From positions 1-64,000 of the forward strand of contig NZ_CAACUY010000007.1 in assembly GCF_900659615.1 (NCBI RefSeq): a stretch of 64,000 bases of DNA. The letters are read 5' to 3'. Position numbers and translations under genes: made by a program. Below the pieces are notes generated by a model. It was not told the DNA's origin. It worked only from the letters and a program-made list of their open reading frames with translations, and ran no database searches. The stretch's first letter is position 1, and each line of letters opens with the position of its first letter. This DNA comes from Actinomadura fibrosa (lineage in GTDB: Bacteria > Actinomycetota > Actinomycetes > Streptosporangiales > Streptosporangiaceae). Shown in pieces: positions 19,601 to 27,106 of the stretch.

Positions 19601-20062
19601 GTCGGCATACCGGGCCAGCCGCGGAAACCCCAGGCCGTTGTAGCGCTGCGTCGCGCCGGTCACCAACCGGCCCCACCGCACCGGCGACCACTCCCGCGCC
19701 CCCGGCACCGGCGACGCCAGCCGCAGCAACGCCACATCCTGCGACGGGTGCTCCCACAGAAGCCACGCCCCCACCCGCACCGGCTCCGGACCGCCCCCGC
19801 CCGCCTCACCAGCGGGCTCGTCGACGGGCTGCCCGATCCGCACCTGCAACTGCGGCCAGATGTCGCACTGCCCGCACCCCTGCGAGGTCCCGGCTCGCTC
19901 TGCATGCTCGGCGCAGGCGTTCACCAGCACGTGCCGACAGGTCAGCACCAGGCTGGGCCCGACCAAATAGCCCGTCCCACTGCACTTCACGCTCTGTCCG
20001 GCGCCGGCCCGTACATCGGCCAGCCGCCGCACATCGGCTTCCTGCCGCACCTGCTCGGACAT
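16679..20062 (-). CDS. Trypsin-STAND-TPR protein with a foreign C-terminus (true gene truncated near 17438)
   Basis: The N-terminal 230 residues are a trypsin-like serine protease: His in LTCRHV (about 42), Asp in DVALLRL (about 113), Ser in GVSGAAVF (about 197). A STAND-type NTPase follows with P-loop GEGGQGKTRL near residue 320 and Walker-B-like LVVCDYAE. After a helical region there are two TPR units of the 'DAYLPNLAMSLNNYAALLAE' kind (about 790-875). At IYR (about 17438) the family sequence stops. The remaining 250 codons are the antisense of a transposase and have no protein character. Relatives usually carry many more TPRs, so the gene is 3'-truncated. The start overlaps the trypco2 stop (ATGA). 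The protease is probably the effector of the pair. Confidence 0.8.
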   Translation of the reverse strand: MSEQVRQEADVRRLADVRAGAGQSVKCSGTGYLVGPSLVLTCRHVLVNACAEHAERAGTSQGCGQCDIWPQLQVRIGQPVDEPAGEAGGGGPEPVRVGAWLLWEHPSQDVALLRLASPVPGAREWSPVRWGRLVTGATQRYNGLGFPRLARYADKTRFIEPLAGEVNQLSRDPDGFALNQTHGPRDDPSAASPWVGVSGAAVFVESWLLAVVTVDDRRSHNRLRAIPVTRCLQDPEFVRLVAADGGFEPVPEPVELAEVLQARPAARAATPGSLLAAAAEAVPFQGRVDHLRGLALWRDGGPADAVGGGAAGVSVRLVTGEGGQGKTRLARRFAADSRAAGWVAGFTVTAPRAASDAQQQAGAEQLAALLRACIEPVLVVCDYAETSPLFVETLLTRLQERPPARPVRVLLLARASGAWWQDLQDMLGDQAARLVTLPPLGDDPGVRREGYLAAVRGLAAGLSRLPEPAVPDAAAERWPVLAGELAQSPPDLSPEFGNALTLQMTALLDLLQLATGHAVPAHRDTGRRPEQQLAQHERDYHRRVAAGNGLLERDVLSPTVARRTRERHAMTLLNRALAGLIMLGPCDSALAAGIGALAGANRVADVVEWLTALYPPPPHQGDGHRAIAVGEVQPDRLAEILLGDILSTVDDPSTGPPTALSSEAGAEQLLGQIAALVHDLRAAQQALFALVRTAAHPQFRDALSEQTIDLIATHPDPFAAAAPFLAAIPAHRDILLAGLHRLGDRDPDSLTTQAGRTSALLPKTSVSLAHLSAAITGILTDLFRTLARTNRDVYLPDLAMSLNNYAVRLAETGRRAEAVPVSEEAVRLRRELTGLNRDAYLPNLAMSLNNYAALLAETGRRAEAVPVSEEAVAIYRGKDRAAAGSARHLPDLGAGPGRRLLSAGAVPDVVAAADQPVGAEGRDPRLEPIAEVLDVVEGESGAGQRPPLHRQEVHQERRLVRHRRGPATLGDALLPAPGRGLLQRAVNLAVVDRHRQRQPPLQLRQRQRRGCPAVVGALLSRIGERGARQLVDHLHHRANEPLDDPAEVRLPRRPVRLDDPVLLTTPPQRLALELRRVVHVDLARLSQPCRPHRCEHEYERTDGSAQRYGNQEFPKACATNRITPSRQ
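16787..17303 (+). pseudogene. Mu/TniA-type DDE transposase, internal fragment
   Basis: The plus strand reads GKPREIYVDNAAEFKSEAL, RPPGQPHFGGIIERLIGT and DHVQYFCDGLKPWIA. This is the second half of the DDE catalytic core (Asp in VDNAAEF, Glu in GGIIERL) and the start of the beta-barrel domain of Mu/TniA-type transposases. The N-terminal two thirds are missing to the left. The protein breaks off at about 17303, exactly where its own C-terminal end continues on the other strand (17304-17437). It cannot be active. Confidence 0.75.
17304..17437 (-). pseudogene. Inverted C-terminal end of the same Mu/TniA-type transposase
   Basis: On the minus strand this segment reads EKIVLRRDPRDISRIWAL, DSYLPVPYRTLSRPP and ISLWEQ. 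This is the end of the beta-barrel domain that should follow DGLKPWIA of the plus-strand fragment. Its right border coincides with the point where the TPR gene loses its family sequence. The best reading is that a transposase inserted into the TPR gene and was then rearranged by an inversion plus deletions. Confidence 0.7.
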
Positions 20063-20367
20063 CAGTCGTCGAACGACCCCTCATCATCGTCGCCGACCTC
20101 GGCGGCGGCCCCGCCCAGCGCCTCGTCCTTGACCTCCAGCTTCAACTTCAACCGATGCGTGTTGCCCTTGCTGACCTTGCCCTCGGCGCCCACCGACAGC
20201 ACCCCGAACGAAGCCTTGGCCCCACCCTCCTTACGCAACTCGACCAGCAACTCCATCTCCACCTCCGTCACCTTGAACCGCAACTGCTGATCAGCCCCCG
20301 CATCCTGCGCCGCCCCCAACTCCACCCGCAGCTGCTCGATCGCCTCCGCCAACCCGATCAACGACAT
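20062..20367 (-). CDS. trypco2 family protein (trypsin-co-occurring domain)
   Basis: A 101-residue protein: helix MSLIGLAEAIEQLRVELGAA, then a beta-rich segment (QQLRFKVTEVEMELLVEL, G-K-V-S-K-G-N-T-H-R-L-K-L-K-L-E-V) and an acidic tail. This is the trypco2 pattern, a small partner encoded with trypsin-like proteases in actinobacterial conflict systems. ATG 20367 has GAGGTGG just upstream; a GTG at 20376 is less likely. The stop overlaps the protease start (ATGA), so expression is coupled. The function is not known; holding or recruiting the protease is a guess. From 20368 to 20644 I call no gene. Confidence 0.8.
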   Translation of the reverse strand: MSLIGLAEAIEQLRVELGAAQDAGADQQLRFKVTEVEMELLVELRKEGGAKASFGVLSVGAEGKVSKGNTHRLKLKLEVKDEALGGAAAEVGDDDEGSFDD

Positions 20368-20644
20368 CCACCTCACCCCCGCGCACGACCCGACTTGGAG
20401 CCCTCATCCTGCCAAGCCACACCGCCCACCAACCCCGCGATAACCCGGGACCCCAGACCAGACCCGGCCACCCCAAGAACTCGCAGCAGCCACACAAAAC
20501 GGTCGCGAAGGCACGGCTCAACGGCCATGCACAAGACACCGACATCCACACAGCCGATCTCAACCAAGACCGCACTCCCGGAACCCGTCTCGTCCCGAAC
20601 CACCAGCGCGCTACTGAGGCCAGAGCTCGACCCCAGCACGGTCC

Positions 20645-21904
20645 GTGCAGAGCACTACGAACATCCGTGCAGACGACTTCGAGAACCGACAGATGGACTA
20701 CCTGCGGCCCGGTGACACTCTGGTGGTGCCGTCCCTGGACCGGCTCAGCCGGTCGCTGAAGGACCTGATCGAGATCGTCGCCGAGCTGCGGCTGCGCGGC
20801 GTCGGGTTCGCCTCGCTGCGCGAGGCGCTCGACACCACCACCCCGGGCGGCCGACTAGTGTTCCACGTGTTCGCCGCCCTGGCCGAGTTCATCCGCGAAC
20901 TCATCGTGGAAGGCACCCACGAAGGGGTGGGGGCCGCCCGCGCCCGCGGAGTGCGGCTGGGCCGCCCGCCGGCGATGGACGCCGAGCAGATCCGCCAAGC
21001 CCGCGCGCTGCTCACCCGGCCCGAGGAGTCGATCTCCTCCATCGCCCGGCTGCTGGGCATCTCCCGCGCCACGCTCTACAAGTACCTCCCCGAGGCCAAG
21101 GCCCGCCCCCGCGCCATCGAGCTGCCCGCCGATGACGCCGAGACCGCCACACCAGTCGCCTTTCCAGCCATCCCGCTCGGGACCGATCGCACCGGCGCTG
21201 AGGCCTTCGCCGAATCCAGCGACCTCACCAGTGACCTCGATGAGGACGTCGGCGACCTGGTCGACGACGAGGCCGCGGCCGCCGAGACGAGCCGGGACGA
21301 GCAGTCGGCGGCCGGGCCGATGCCGGTTGGTGCGCTGCGCGCGGTGACGGGACTCGACGAGGGCTGGGCCACCGACGACGATGACGTGCTGTGGTGGCGC
21401 GGCACGACCCGAGTCGGCGGAGTGGTGAAGGCGTGGCCGGGCAGCGGCTGGCAAGCCCGGCACATCACCGACCGCAACGTCACCGCCGGCGCCGGGCCCA
21501 AGAACCGCTACCCCTCCAGGGTCAAGGCGCTGCGCGCACTGGCCGCCGAGTCCGAACGCGCACTTCGCGAACGCACCCCGCACACCGACACCGGCGTGGA
21601 CGGGCTGCCCGACGCGTGGCGCCTCACCCAGACCCTCACCGAGCACGACGAGCACCACTGGAGGCTGATGGCCCCGGACGGCGAGATCGCCGGGACCATC
21701 ACCCGCCTCACCTACGGCGCACGCACCGAATGGCGCGCCGACGCTGGCGACCCCGCCCAGCGCACCCGCATCCAGATGCCGATGACCGCCGTCACCCCCG
21801 ACACCGACGACCCCGATCGCGGCTCTGACTTCGACCTGTGGCGCACCCGCACCGCCGCCGCCCGCGCCCTGGCCGCCTGGCACGATCCCAACCTGCCTCA
21901 CTGA
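20645..21904 (+). pseudogene. Serine resolvase lacking its catalytic N-terminus
   Basis: From residue 17 on the protein is a clear resolvase/invertase: YLRPGDTLVVPSLDRLSRS, LREALDTTTPGGRLVFHVFA, FIRELIVEGTHEG, then a resolvase HTH (SISSIARLLGISRATLYKYL). A 230-residue C-terminal extension of unknown role is also found in relatives. The usual first 50-60 residues with 'YARVSTxxQ' and the nucleophilic serine are absent and replaced by a short unrelated lead. Recombinase activity is therefore not expected. A shorter deleted copy of the same sequence, including the odd lead, lies at 27310-27505. Confidence 0.75.
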
Positions 21905-22127
21905 CCGGCCCGCCCAAAGTGCTCCGTCCGCCCGGCGCCAGGAGCAAGCACTACTCGCCTCGGCCGAGGGATTCGGATGTGTCGCCGTGCGGCAATCACC
22001 CCTCGCACAGCAGGAAGGGCCCCGAAAGTACGAGGGGGCCGATCCGCCAGAACCCGGTCGGGAGCGAGGCGCTCAGGGTGGCCGACCTGTGCGTCGCCGG
22101 CGGCCGACGGGGTGGACGCGAGTGTCC

Positions 22128-22133
22128 TATCAT
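22128..22133 (+). promoter_or_regulatory. Probable -10 box of a leaderless toxin-antitoxin operon
   Basis: TATCAT ends six bases before the ATG at 22140, and no ribosome-binding site is present. In actinobacteria this geometry is typical of leaderless transcripts, with transcription starting at the A of the ATG. The -35 region is not recognisable. Confidence 0.4.
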
Positions 22134-22139
22134 CGCGGT

Positions 22140-22436
22140 ATGGACGACGCAGTGCGCATCGACGGTGAGGAGATCACCGCGGCGATCCGTGACGCCCACA
22201 GCGGCCACCCGAAGCTCGTACGCGACCACGAGGGCAACGAGGGCGTCGTCATCTCCCCCGCCGCGTACAAGGAGCTGGAGGAGTTGCGGCTGCTCGCCCA
22301 GCGACGCCAGGCATACGACGGGATCAACCAGATCGACGCCGGCGAAGTCCCGCTCCGCGTGTTCACCGACCCTGCCGAGATGATCGCCGCCGCCGACGCC
22401 GACCGCGCAGCGCAGCGGGTCCGCGGCGCCGACTGA
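22140..22436 (+). CDS. Phd/YefM-like antitoxin
   Basis: A 98-residue protein: HPKLVRDHEGNEGVVISPAA is followed by Y-K-E-L-E-E-L-R. 'G..GVVISxxxYxxLEEL' is the core of Phd/YefM-type antitoxins, which bind operator DNA through the N-terminal part and neutralise the toxin with the C-terminal part. The longer upstream frame (from 21987) is unlikely because the ATG at 22140 has a good -10 box in front. The stop TGA shares its A with the ATG of the next gene, the usual coupling in type II toxin-antitoxin operons. Confidence 0.7.
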   Translation: MDDAVRIDGEEITAAIRDAHSGHPKLVRDHEGNEGVVISPAAYKELEELRLLAQRRQAYDGINQIDAGEVPLRVFTDPAEMIAAADADRAAQRVRGAD

Positions 22437-22675
22437 TGCCCCAGTCCGTCCGCTGGCTGCCCACCGCCTGGGCGCAGCTTCTCGCGCTGCCCGACGCGCT
22501 CTACAAGGAGGGTCTCGCGGCCGCCGCCGGGCTGATGGTCGACCCGTTTCCGGACGATGCCGTCCCGGACGAGGAGATCCCCGACACCTTCCGCCTGCAC
22601 CGGGGCATGGTGCGGATCTTCTACCGTGTCGTGCAGGACGACGTCGACGTGGTCGGGATCTGGCCGAATAGCTGA
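22436..22675 (+). CDS. RelE/ParE-like toxin
   Basis: A 79-residue protein with V-R-W-L-P-T-A-W-A-Q-L-L-A-L-P at the start and FRLHRGMVRIFYRVVQDDVD-V-V-G-I at the end. A helical N-terminus with closing beta strands of the form 'hRxhYRVxxDxVxVxxI' fits the RelE/ParE fold. It overlaps the antitoxin by one base (TGATG). Whether it cuts mRNA (RelE-like) or blocks gyrase (ParE-like) cannot be told. It is short for the family but appears intact. Confidence 0.65.
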   Translation: MPQSVRWLPTAWAQLLALPDALYKEGLAAAAGLMVDPFPDDAVPDEEIPDTFRLHRGMVRIFYRVVQDDVDVVGIWPNS

Positions 22676-22873
22676 CCAGGTACGCTCCGCGTCGTGCCCA
22701 CGACAAGAACGGACCCGCCGGTGGCCACCCGCTTGGTCTCCGAGGTGCGCGGAGACTCCCTTCGGCCTGTGGAGCCGTCCGCGCACTACGAGGACATCCC
22801 CGGATCCGGATGGACGCGCAGGGCGTGGTGGGGCCGTGGGAGCCGCCGCCCCCGAGCGAGCCGTAGGTCAGGA

Positions 22874-22996
22874 TCACCCGGCTGTGCTCACCCGAGCGGG
22901 GCTGACCCCCACCTCCCTGGCGATCTCGTTGTAGAACAGGTCCTGGTTGATGAGGTCCCGCACTGCCTCGCGTCGGATTTGGGACAACTCCGCCAT
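22874..22996 (-). CDS. Very small helix-turn-helix protein, possibly the 3' end of a broken gene
   Basis: A 40-residue frame: MAELSQIRREAVRDLINQDL, then F-Y-N-E-I-A-R-E-V-G-V-S-P-A-R-V-S. The second part is a sigma-4/HTH-23-like helix-turn-helix (YxEIAxxVGVSxARVS). The frame stays open and protein-like upstream (GQRFRSSELISQVQKD) to a stop near 23125 without a good start. Either a non-canonical start is used, or this is the C-terminal remnant of a slightly longer DNA-binding protein. From 22997 to 23219 I call nothing else. Confidence 0.4.
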   Translation of the reverse strand: MAELSQIRREAVRDLINQDLFYNEIAREVGVSPARVSTAG

Positions 22997-23219
22997 GTCC
23001 TTCTGAACTTGGGAGATCAACTCGGAGGAGCGGAACCTTTGGCCCGGATGACTGAGTCTTTTTCCCCTGCCAGTCTCTGGATCTTTTCTGACGGGCTCGT
23101 TATCTCTTCCACGCTGTCTCCAACTTCCCTAGAGTAATCCGAGTCGGGGCAGCCGGTGGCGCACATCCTCCGAGGTGTCGTGCCGCATGGCTGGCCCGCT
23201 GGAACCTCAGGCGCATCAT

Positions 23220-23915
23220 CTAGGATCGGTCGCCACCCGTTCCTTGCTTAGCTTTCGGCGGGTGCGCATCGAGGCGATCCCGGAGCCACGGCACCGCCTG
23301 GGTGGACGTCCATGCCAGGCCGATGAGCGCTAGCAGTCCGGATCCGACGCTCTGACCGAGCAGGTCCGCGACGATCCAAGCGATCGTGCAGGTGACGACG
23401 GACCATGTCCGCTTGTTCGACCGGAGGACCCAGCGGACCGCCTGCAGCCCAACATCGCGCCAGAGCCACCCAAGGCGGCTGATTAGGCCGGCCTTCACCT
23501 GTCCGCATCCGGCTAGCAGTACGGCTCGACGCCCCTCACTGCGGAGGACAAGAAGATGTTCCCGCCACTCATCGGATCGCCCCGGCTCAACGGCCAAGAG
23601 AGCGCCGAGTTGGCACAACAGGCCTGCCCCCGCCAATCCCTGCGCTCGTCGCGGTCCTAGCCTGACCTGTACTCGTGTTTCGACGGCAACCGACAACAAC
23701 GCGCCCAGCGGAAAGAGGAGCGAGGGAAGACCACCAAGGAAACCGCCCGTGAAATGAAAGCCGTTCAGGACAAAGAACGGCGCCCCTGCAAGAGCGATGA
23801 TCGTTCCGCCGTGAACACACCACTTTTCCCAACGGGCCGCCTTGCTCATCGCAGAAGCGATGTTGTCGCGGTCATAGCGTTCGAGGATGCGCGTGCGGAA
23901 CTCGCCCCGACTCAT
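23220..23915 (-). CDS. Membrane protein encoded with a PadR regulator
   Basis: A 231-residue protein. A charged N-terminal region (RGEFRTRILERYDRDNIASA) is followed by two hydrophobic segments (IIALAGAPFFVLNGFHFTGG, then GLPSLLFPLGALLSVAVE), a soluble stretch, and a second pair near the end (WSVVTCTIAWIVADLLG, GLLALIGLAWTST). I predict four membrane passes. No family name comes to mind. Its start overlaps the PadR stop (ATGA), so it is the second gene of the operon and probably the function PadR controls. The layout copies that of the PadR operon at 29.4-30.8 kb. Confidence 0.65.
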   Translation of the reverse strand: MSRGEFRTRILERYDRDNIASAMSKAARWEKWCVHGGTIIALAGAPFFVLNGFHFTGGFLGGLPSLLFPLGALLSVAVETRVQVRLGPRRAQGLAGAGLLCQLGALLAVEPGRSDEWREHLLVLRSEGRRAVLLAGCGQVKAGLISRLGWLWRDVGLQAVRWVLRSNKRTWSVVTCTIAWIVADLLGQSVGSGLLALIGLAWTSTQAVPWLRDRLDAHPPKAKQGTGGDRS

Positions 23916-24217
23916 GTTGCGAACCTTCGCGCAACGAGGTTCGGCCTGGCGGCGAACGCTTCAAGGATGCCCGCCCTGCCCTCACCCGTCAGGACGTAGT
24001 ACCTACGACGTGCACCAGGAGTGTCGCTGTCATCCCAGTGGGATTTGGCCCAGCCGATGCGCTCCAGCTTGGCCAAGATCGGGTATGCGGTTCCTGTGCC
24101 GAGGCCACTCCTGCGAACGACGTCGAGCCCATACACGGCCCTATCGTCATCCCCATCGGCGTCCATCAGCACCTCCAACACCTTGATCGTGCTGGCGGTC
24201 ATCCTGATTGGTGCCAT
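23912..24217 (-). CDS. PadR-family transcriptional regulator
   Basis: A 101-residue winged-helix protein with the PadR core: T-I-K-V-L-E-V-L-M, Y-G-L-D-V-V-R-R-S-G-L-G-T-G-T-A-Y-P-I-L and LERIGWAKSHW, then the basic wing RRRYYVLTGEGRAG. PadR proteins are usually autorepressors that also control a neighbouring transporter or membrane gene in response to a ligand. Here the neighbour is the overlapping membrane protein. An inverted repeat lies immediately upstream at 24224-24239, where a repressor would block transcription. From 24240 to 24473 no gene is seen. Confidence 0.85.
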   Translation of the reverse strand: MAPIRMTASTIKVLEVLMDADGDDDRAVYGLDVVRRSGLGTGTAYPILAKLERIGWAKSHWDDSDTPGARRRYYVLTGEGRAGILEAFAARPNLVARRFAT

Positions 24218-24223
24218 GTCTTA

Positions 24224-24239
24224 GACGATATCAGTCGTC
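24224..24239. promoter_or_regulatory. Inverted repeat before padR: possible operator
   Basis: GACGA-N6-TCGTC starts 7 bases upstream of the PadR ATG and overlaps a possible -10 box (TATCGT read on the minus strand). The position suits autorepression by the PadR protein. The arms are short, so chance cannot be excluded. Confidence 0.4.
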
Positions 24240-24473
24240 CACGAGATATGTCGAGTTAGGTGGCGCAGGCCAGCTGCGCGGGTGGTGGCGGGTCACCGGG
24301 TGCGGGCATGGTGGTGGTGTGCCGGTGACCGATGGGCGTTGTTTGTCCGAGTTGCGGAGTGCGTCTGCCTGGGTGGATGCGGCGGGACGCGAGGTTTTGC
24401 AGCGGTCGTGGTTGACGGGGCGGCGCGATCTGCCGTGTGGCCCTGCGGAAGGGGGAATGCCTGTACCGGCTGG

Positions 24474-26942
24474 TCACCCCAGATCTAACAGGTCCTCCCA
24501 GCGCCACCAGTCGGCGGGATGTCCCTCCGGTTCCCGCCCGAATCGGTACCGCTCCCTATGATCAGCGAACTGCAGAAACTGATCGAACATGCCGGCAGCC
24601 GGCAACCGGTCGGCCAGTGCGGTCACCTGGTCACCGGCCCCGGCCTCCCGCAACCCGCGCAGCAGGACGGCGACGCCGCCCAGGTCGTCGAGAGCGGCGT
24701 GGGCGGCGGGATTGCGGGCCAGCAGTGCGGTCACCTGGTCGTCGGCCCCGGCCGCCCGCAACCGGTCCAGCAGGGCGGCGAGGCCGAACGGGTCGTCGAG
24801 AGCGGCGTGGGCAGTGGCCCGGTCGGCCAGTGCGGTCACCTGGTCGTCGGCCCCGGCCGCCCGCAACCCGGGCAGCAGGACGGCGACGCCGCGCGGGTCG
24901 TCGAGAGCGGCGTGGGCAGTGGCCCGGTCGGCCAGTGCGGTCACCTGGTCGTCGGCCCCGGCCTCCCGCAACCCGCGCAGCAGGACGGCGACGCCGCGCG
25001 GGTCGTCGAGAGCGGCGTGTGCGGCGGGATTGCGGGCCAGCAGCGCGGTCACCTGGTCACCGGCCCCGGCCGCCCGCAACCGGTCCAGCAGGACGGCGAC
25101 GCCGCGCGGGTCGTCGAGAGCGACCTGGGCTGCGGCCCGGTCGGCCAGTGCGGTCACCTGGTCGTCGGCCCCGGCCGCCCGCAACCGGTCCAGCAGGGCG
25201 GCGACGCCGGCCGGGTCGTCGAGAGCGGCGTGGGCAGTGGCCCGGTCGGCCAGTGCGGTCACCTGGTCACCGGCCCCGGCCTCCCGCAACCCGCCCAACA
25301 GGGCGGCGACGCCGTACGGGTTGTCGAGGGCGATGTGGGCGGCGGCGTGGGCGGCGGGTCGATGGTCGGTGGGGTGGAGTCGGTGCAGGTGGGCGACGAG
25401 TGATCGAGCAGCCCACGGGTCGCCGTGGGTGGTGGCGTTCTTGTGTAGCTGGGTGGCGTCGCGGTACAGGCCGCGGTTCCAAGCGGCATCGCCGAGAGCA
25501 CGCTGGTCAGAGGGGTGGGCGTGAGCGGCTGCTGCCTCCCAGAAACCGATCGGTGGGATCTGGTCGGCGCGGGTTGCGCGGCCGTGCTGGTCGAGGTAGT
25601 CGGCCAGCTGGTACACCGGCCCACCGTCGTGGCCTGATGCGTGGGGTGTGTGGCGCCTGCGGCCGCGGTGGGGACGTTCGGCGCGGATGCGGGTGACCGG
25701 CCCCCGGGCTCCTTTGCAGGGTTGGGCGGTGTAGGCCAGTGCGCGTTCCAGCCAGTCCTCGCCCAGCTGGTCGTACTGGGTGGCGGTCAGGTAGGCCGGT
25801 ACGGCTTCCTCTAGCAGCGACAACGGCAGGGCGTTGCGGTGTCCCATCCGGCGAGCGTCCATCGCCGCCCAGATCATCGCCTTGGCCGCCGGCTCCGCGG
25901 CGGTGAACCGGGCCAGGAGCTCCGGTCCGCCGGCCAGGTACTGGGTGATCTGCCCGTCCTCGGCGTGCTCGATCGCCTCGGCCAGCCGCGGGTCGGTGGT
26001 GGCGGCCTGCCGCAGGACGGCCGGGTCGGTGCCGGTGAAGGTTTCGGGCACCTCGATGATCGTGCCGTCCAGCAGTTGCCGCACCTGTGACTCGGGCCGC
26101 CGGGTCAGGTCGGTGTGATGCTCGGGCCACAGCGTGCCCAGCACCAGCACCGGGGCCCGCGCCCGGTCGGCCAGCAGGGTGCGCAGCCCGGCGGCGACCC
26201 GCTCGCCGGCCTCCCCGCCGCCCAGGTAGTCCTGGGTTTCGTTTAACCACACCACGGTGCGTGGCCCGACCCGGTCCAGGTCCTGCAGGGCCGCCTGCGG
26301 GCGGGTCGGGTCGAAGGGGTGCCACAGCCGCCACCCGCCCGCCTTGCGCAGTGGCTCCAGGGCCTGCCAGCAGGCGCGGGTCTTGCCCGCCGACGACCCC
26401 GCCACCAGCACCGTCATCATGCTGGCACCCTCGGCGGCCCGCTGGACGACCGCGGCGAGCTGCTGGTCGTGAGGCCGGGGTAGATAGGGCGGCAACGGTG
26501 GGAGGGTGCCCGCCTGCTCCGCGGCGATCGGCCGGTGCACCTCCAGCACGAACGGGTCGCTCGCCTCGCCCAGTGGCACACCCACCGCCGAGCTCATCCG
26601 CGCGGCGACCCACAGGTCCCGGGCCCGTTGCGCCGCGTCATGGCTGTCCCACGTGGTGGTGGCGCGGGCCAGCACGGTGACCACCGCGACGACATCGGCC
26701 TGCGAAGGCGGCAGTGCGGTGTCTCGGATGATCCGGTGGATCGTGTCCTTCTCCGGAGCCCCCGGCAGATCATCGTCGGCGGCGACCACGGCGGCCATCG
26801 TCTCCAGAGAAGGAGCCCCGGCCTCCACATACAGCTCATAGATCAACGCTTTGAGATCCTGCAGCGGCCCCGGCGGGACCTGGGGACGCGCGATCAGGCG
26901 CGGTCTCCTGGTGACCGGCCGGCCTTTGTCGTCGCCACTCAT
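24474..26942 (-). CDS. STAND-like ATPase with seven 35/36-residue helical repeats
   Basis: An 822-residue protein. The N-terminal 110 residues are helical and HTH-like (T-I-H-R-I-I-R-D-T-A-L-P-P-S-Q). A P-loop AGSSAGKTR near residue 179 and VVWLNETQDYLGG near 228 mark a STAND-like ATPase; note Asn where Walker B normally has Asp. A helical middle region (YQLADYLDQHGRATRADQIP) resembles a TPR/SEL1 adaptor. Seven repeats follow from about residue 532 to 782, consensus A-H-A-A-L-D-D-P-x-G-V-A-x-L-L-x-x-L-R, then x-A-G-A-D-D-Q-V-T-A-L. A closing motif YRFGREPEG...WEDL ends the protein. The protein at 45108-48449 is a paralogue with 15 repeats. A tiny peptide gene lies divergently at 27107. Confidence 0.75.
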   Translation of the reverse strand: MSGDDKGRPVTRRPRLIARPQVPPGPLQDLKALIYELYVEAGAPSLETMAAVVAADDDLPGAPEKDTIHRIIRDTALPPSQADVVAVVTVLARATTTWDSHDAAQRARDLWVAARMSSAVGVPLGEASDPFVLEVHRPIAAEQAGTLPPLPPYLPRPHDQQLAAVVQRAAEGASMMTVLVAGSSAGKTRACWQALEPLRKAGGWRLWHPFDPTRPQAALQDLDRVGPRTVVWLNETQDYLGGGEAGERVAAGLRTLLADRARAPVLVLGTLWPEHHTDLTRRPESQVRQLLDGTIIEVPETFTGTDPAVLRQAATTDPRLAEAIEHAEDGQITQYLAGGPELLARFTAAEPAAKAMIWAAMDARRMGHRNALPLSLLEEAVPAYLTATQYDQLGEDWLERALAYTAQPCKGARGPVTRIRAERPHRGRRRHTPHASGHDGGPVYQLADYLDQHGRATRADQIPPIGFWEAAAAHAHPSDQRALGDAAWNRGLYRDATQLHKNATTHGDPWAARSLVAHLHRLHPTDHRPAAHAAAHIALDNPYGVAALLGGLREAGAGDQVTALADRATAHAALDDPAGVAALLDRLRAAGADDQVTALADRAAAQVALDDPRGVAVLLDRLRAAGAGDQVTALLARNPAAHAALDDPRGVAVLLRGLREAGADDQVTALADRATAHAALDDPRGVAVLLPGLRAAGADDQVTALADRATAHAALDDPFGLAALLDRLRAAGADDQVTALLARNPAAHAALDDLGGVAVLLRGLREAGAGDQVTALADRLPAAGMFDQFLQFADHRERYRFGREPEGHPADWWRWEDLLDLG
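24594..25350 (-). repeat. Coding array of seven 105/108-base repeats
   Basis: Seven units encode the ALDDPxGVAxLL repeats. Units of 35 codons end in ALADRAT; units of 36 end in LLARNPA. Adjacent units are highly similar at DNA level, enough to open long mirror reading frames on the plus strand (for example 24437-25696). The similarity suggests recent unit duplication and makes the array prone to copy-number change. Confidence 0.85.
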
Positions 26943-27106
26943 CGCAGACCATCATCACGCCACCTGGCCACCGCGTGTGCTGAAATGCCCACACGCCAGG
27001 GCGTAGCGGCGTACTCATCGCAACTCGGCACCGGGCTCCAAGGCGGTCACACGCTGGATATCAGCCGGCCGGCACACACCCCCGACCTGATACGCGGAGA
27101 CACGCG

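Noticed and set aside
22694..23137. A plus-strand frame of 147 codons
   Set aside because: No domain and no ribosome site; the minus strand here carries a better small HTH frame.
24594..25350. Regular repeats that might be taken for a CRISPR array
   Set aside because: Units are 105-108 bases, coding throughout, with no short identical repeat plus unique spacer structure and no cas genes nearby.
24437..25696. Long plus-strand open frames of about 300-420 codons with regular Arg/Pro/Gly repeats
   Set aside because: They mirror the 105/108-base repeat array of the ATPase on the minus strand; composition is not protein-like and there is no start signal.
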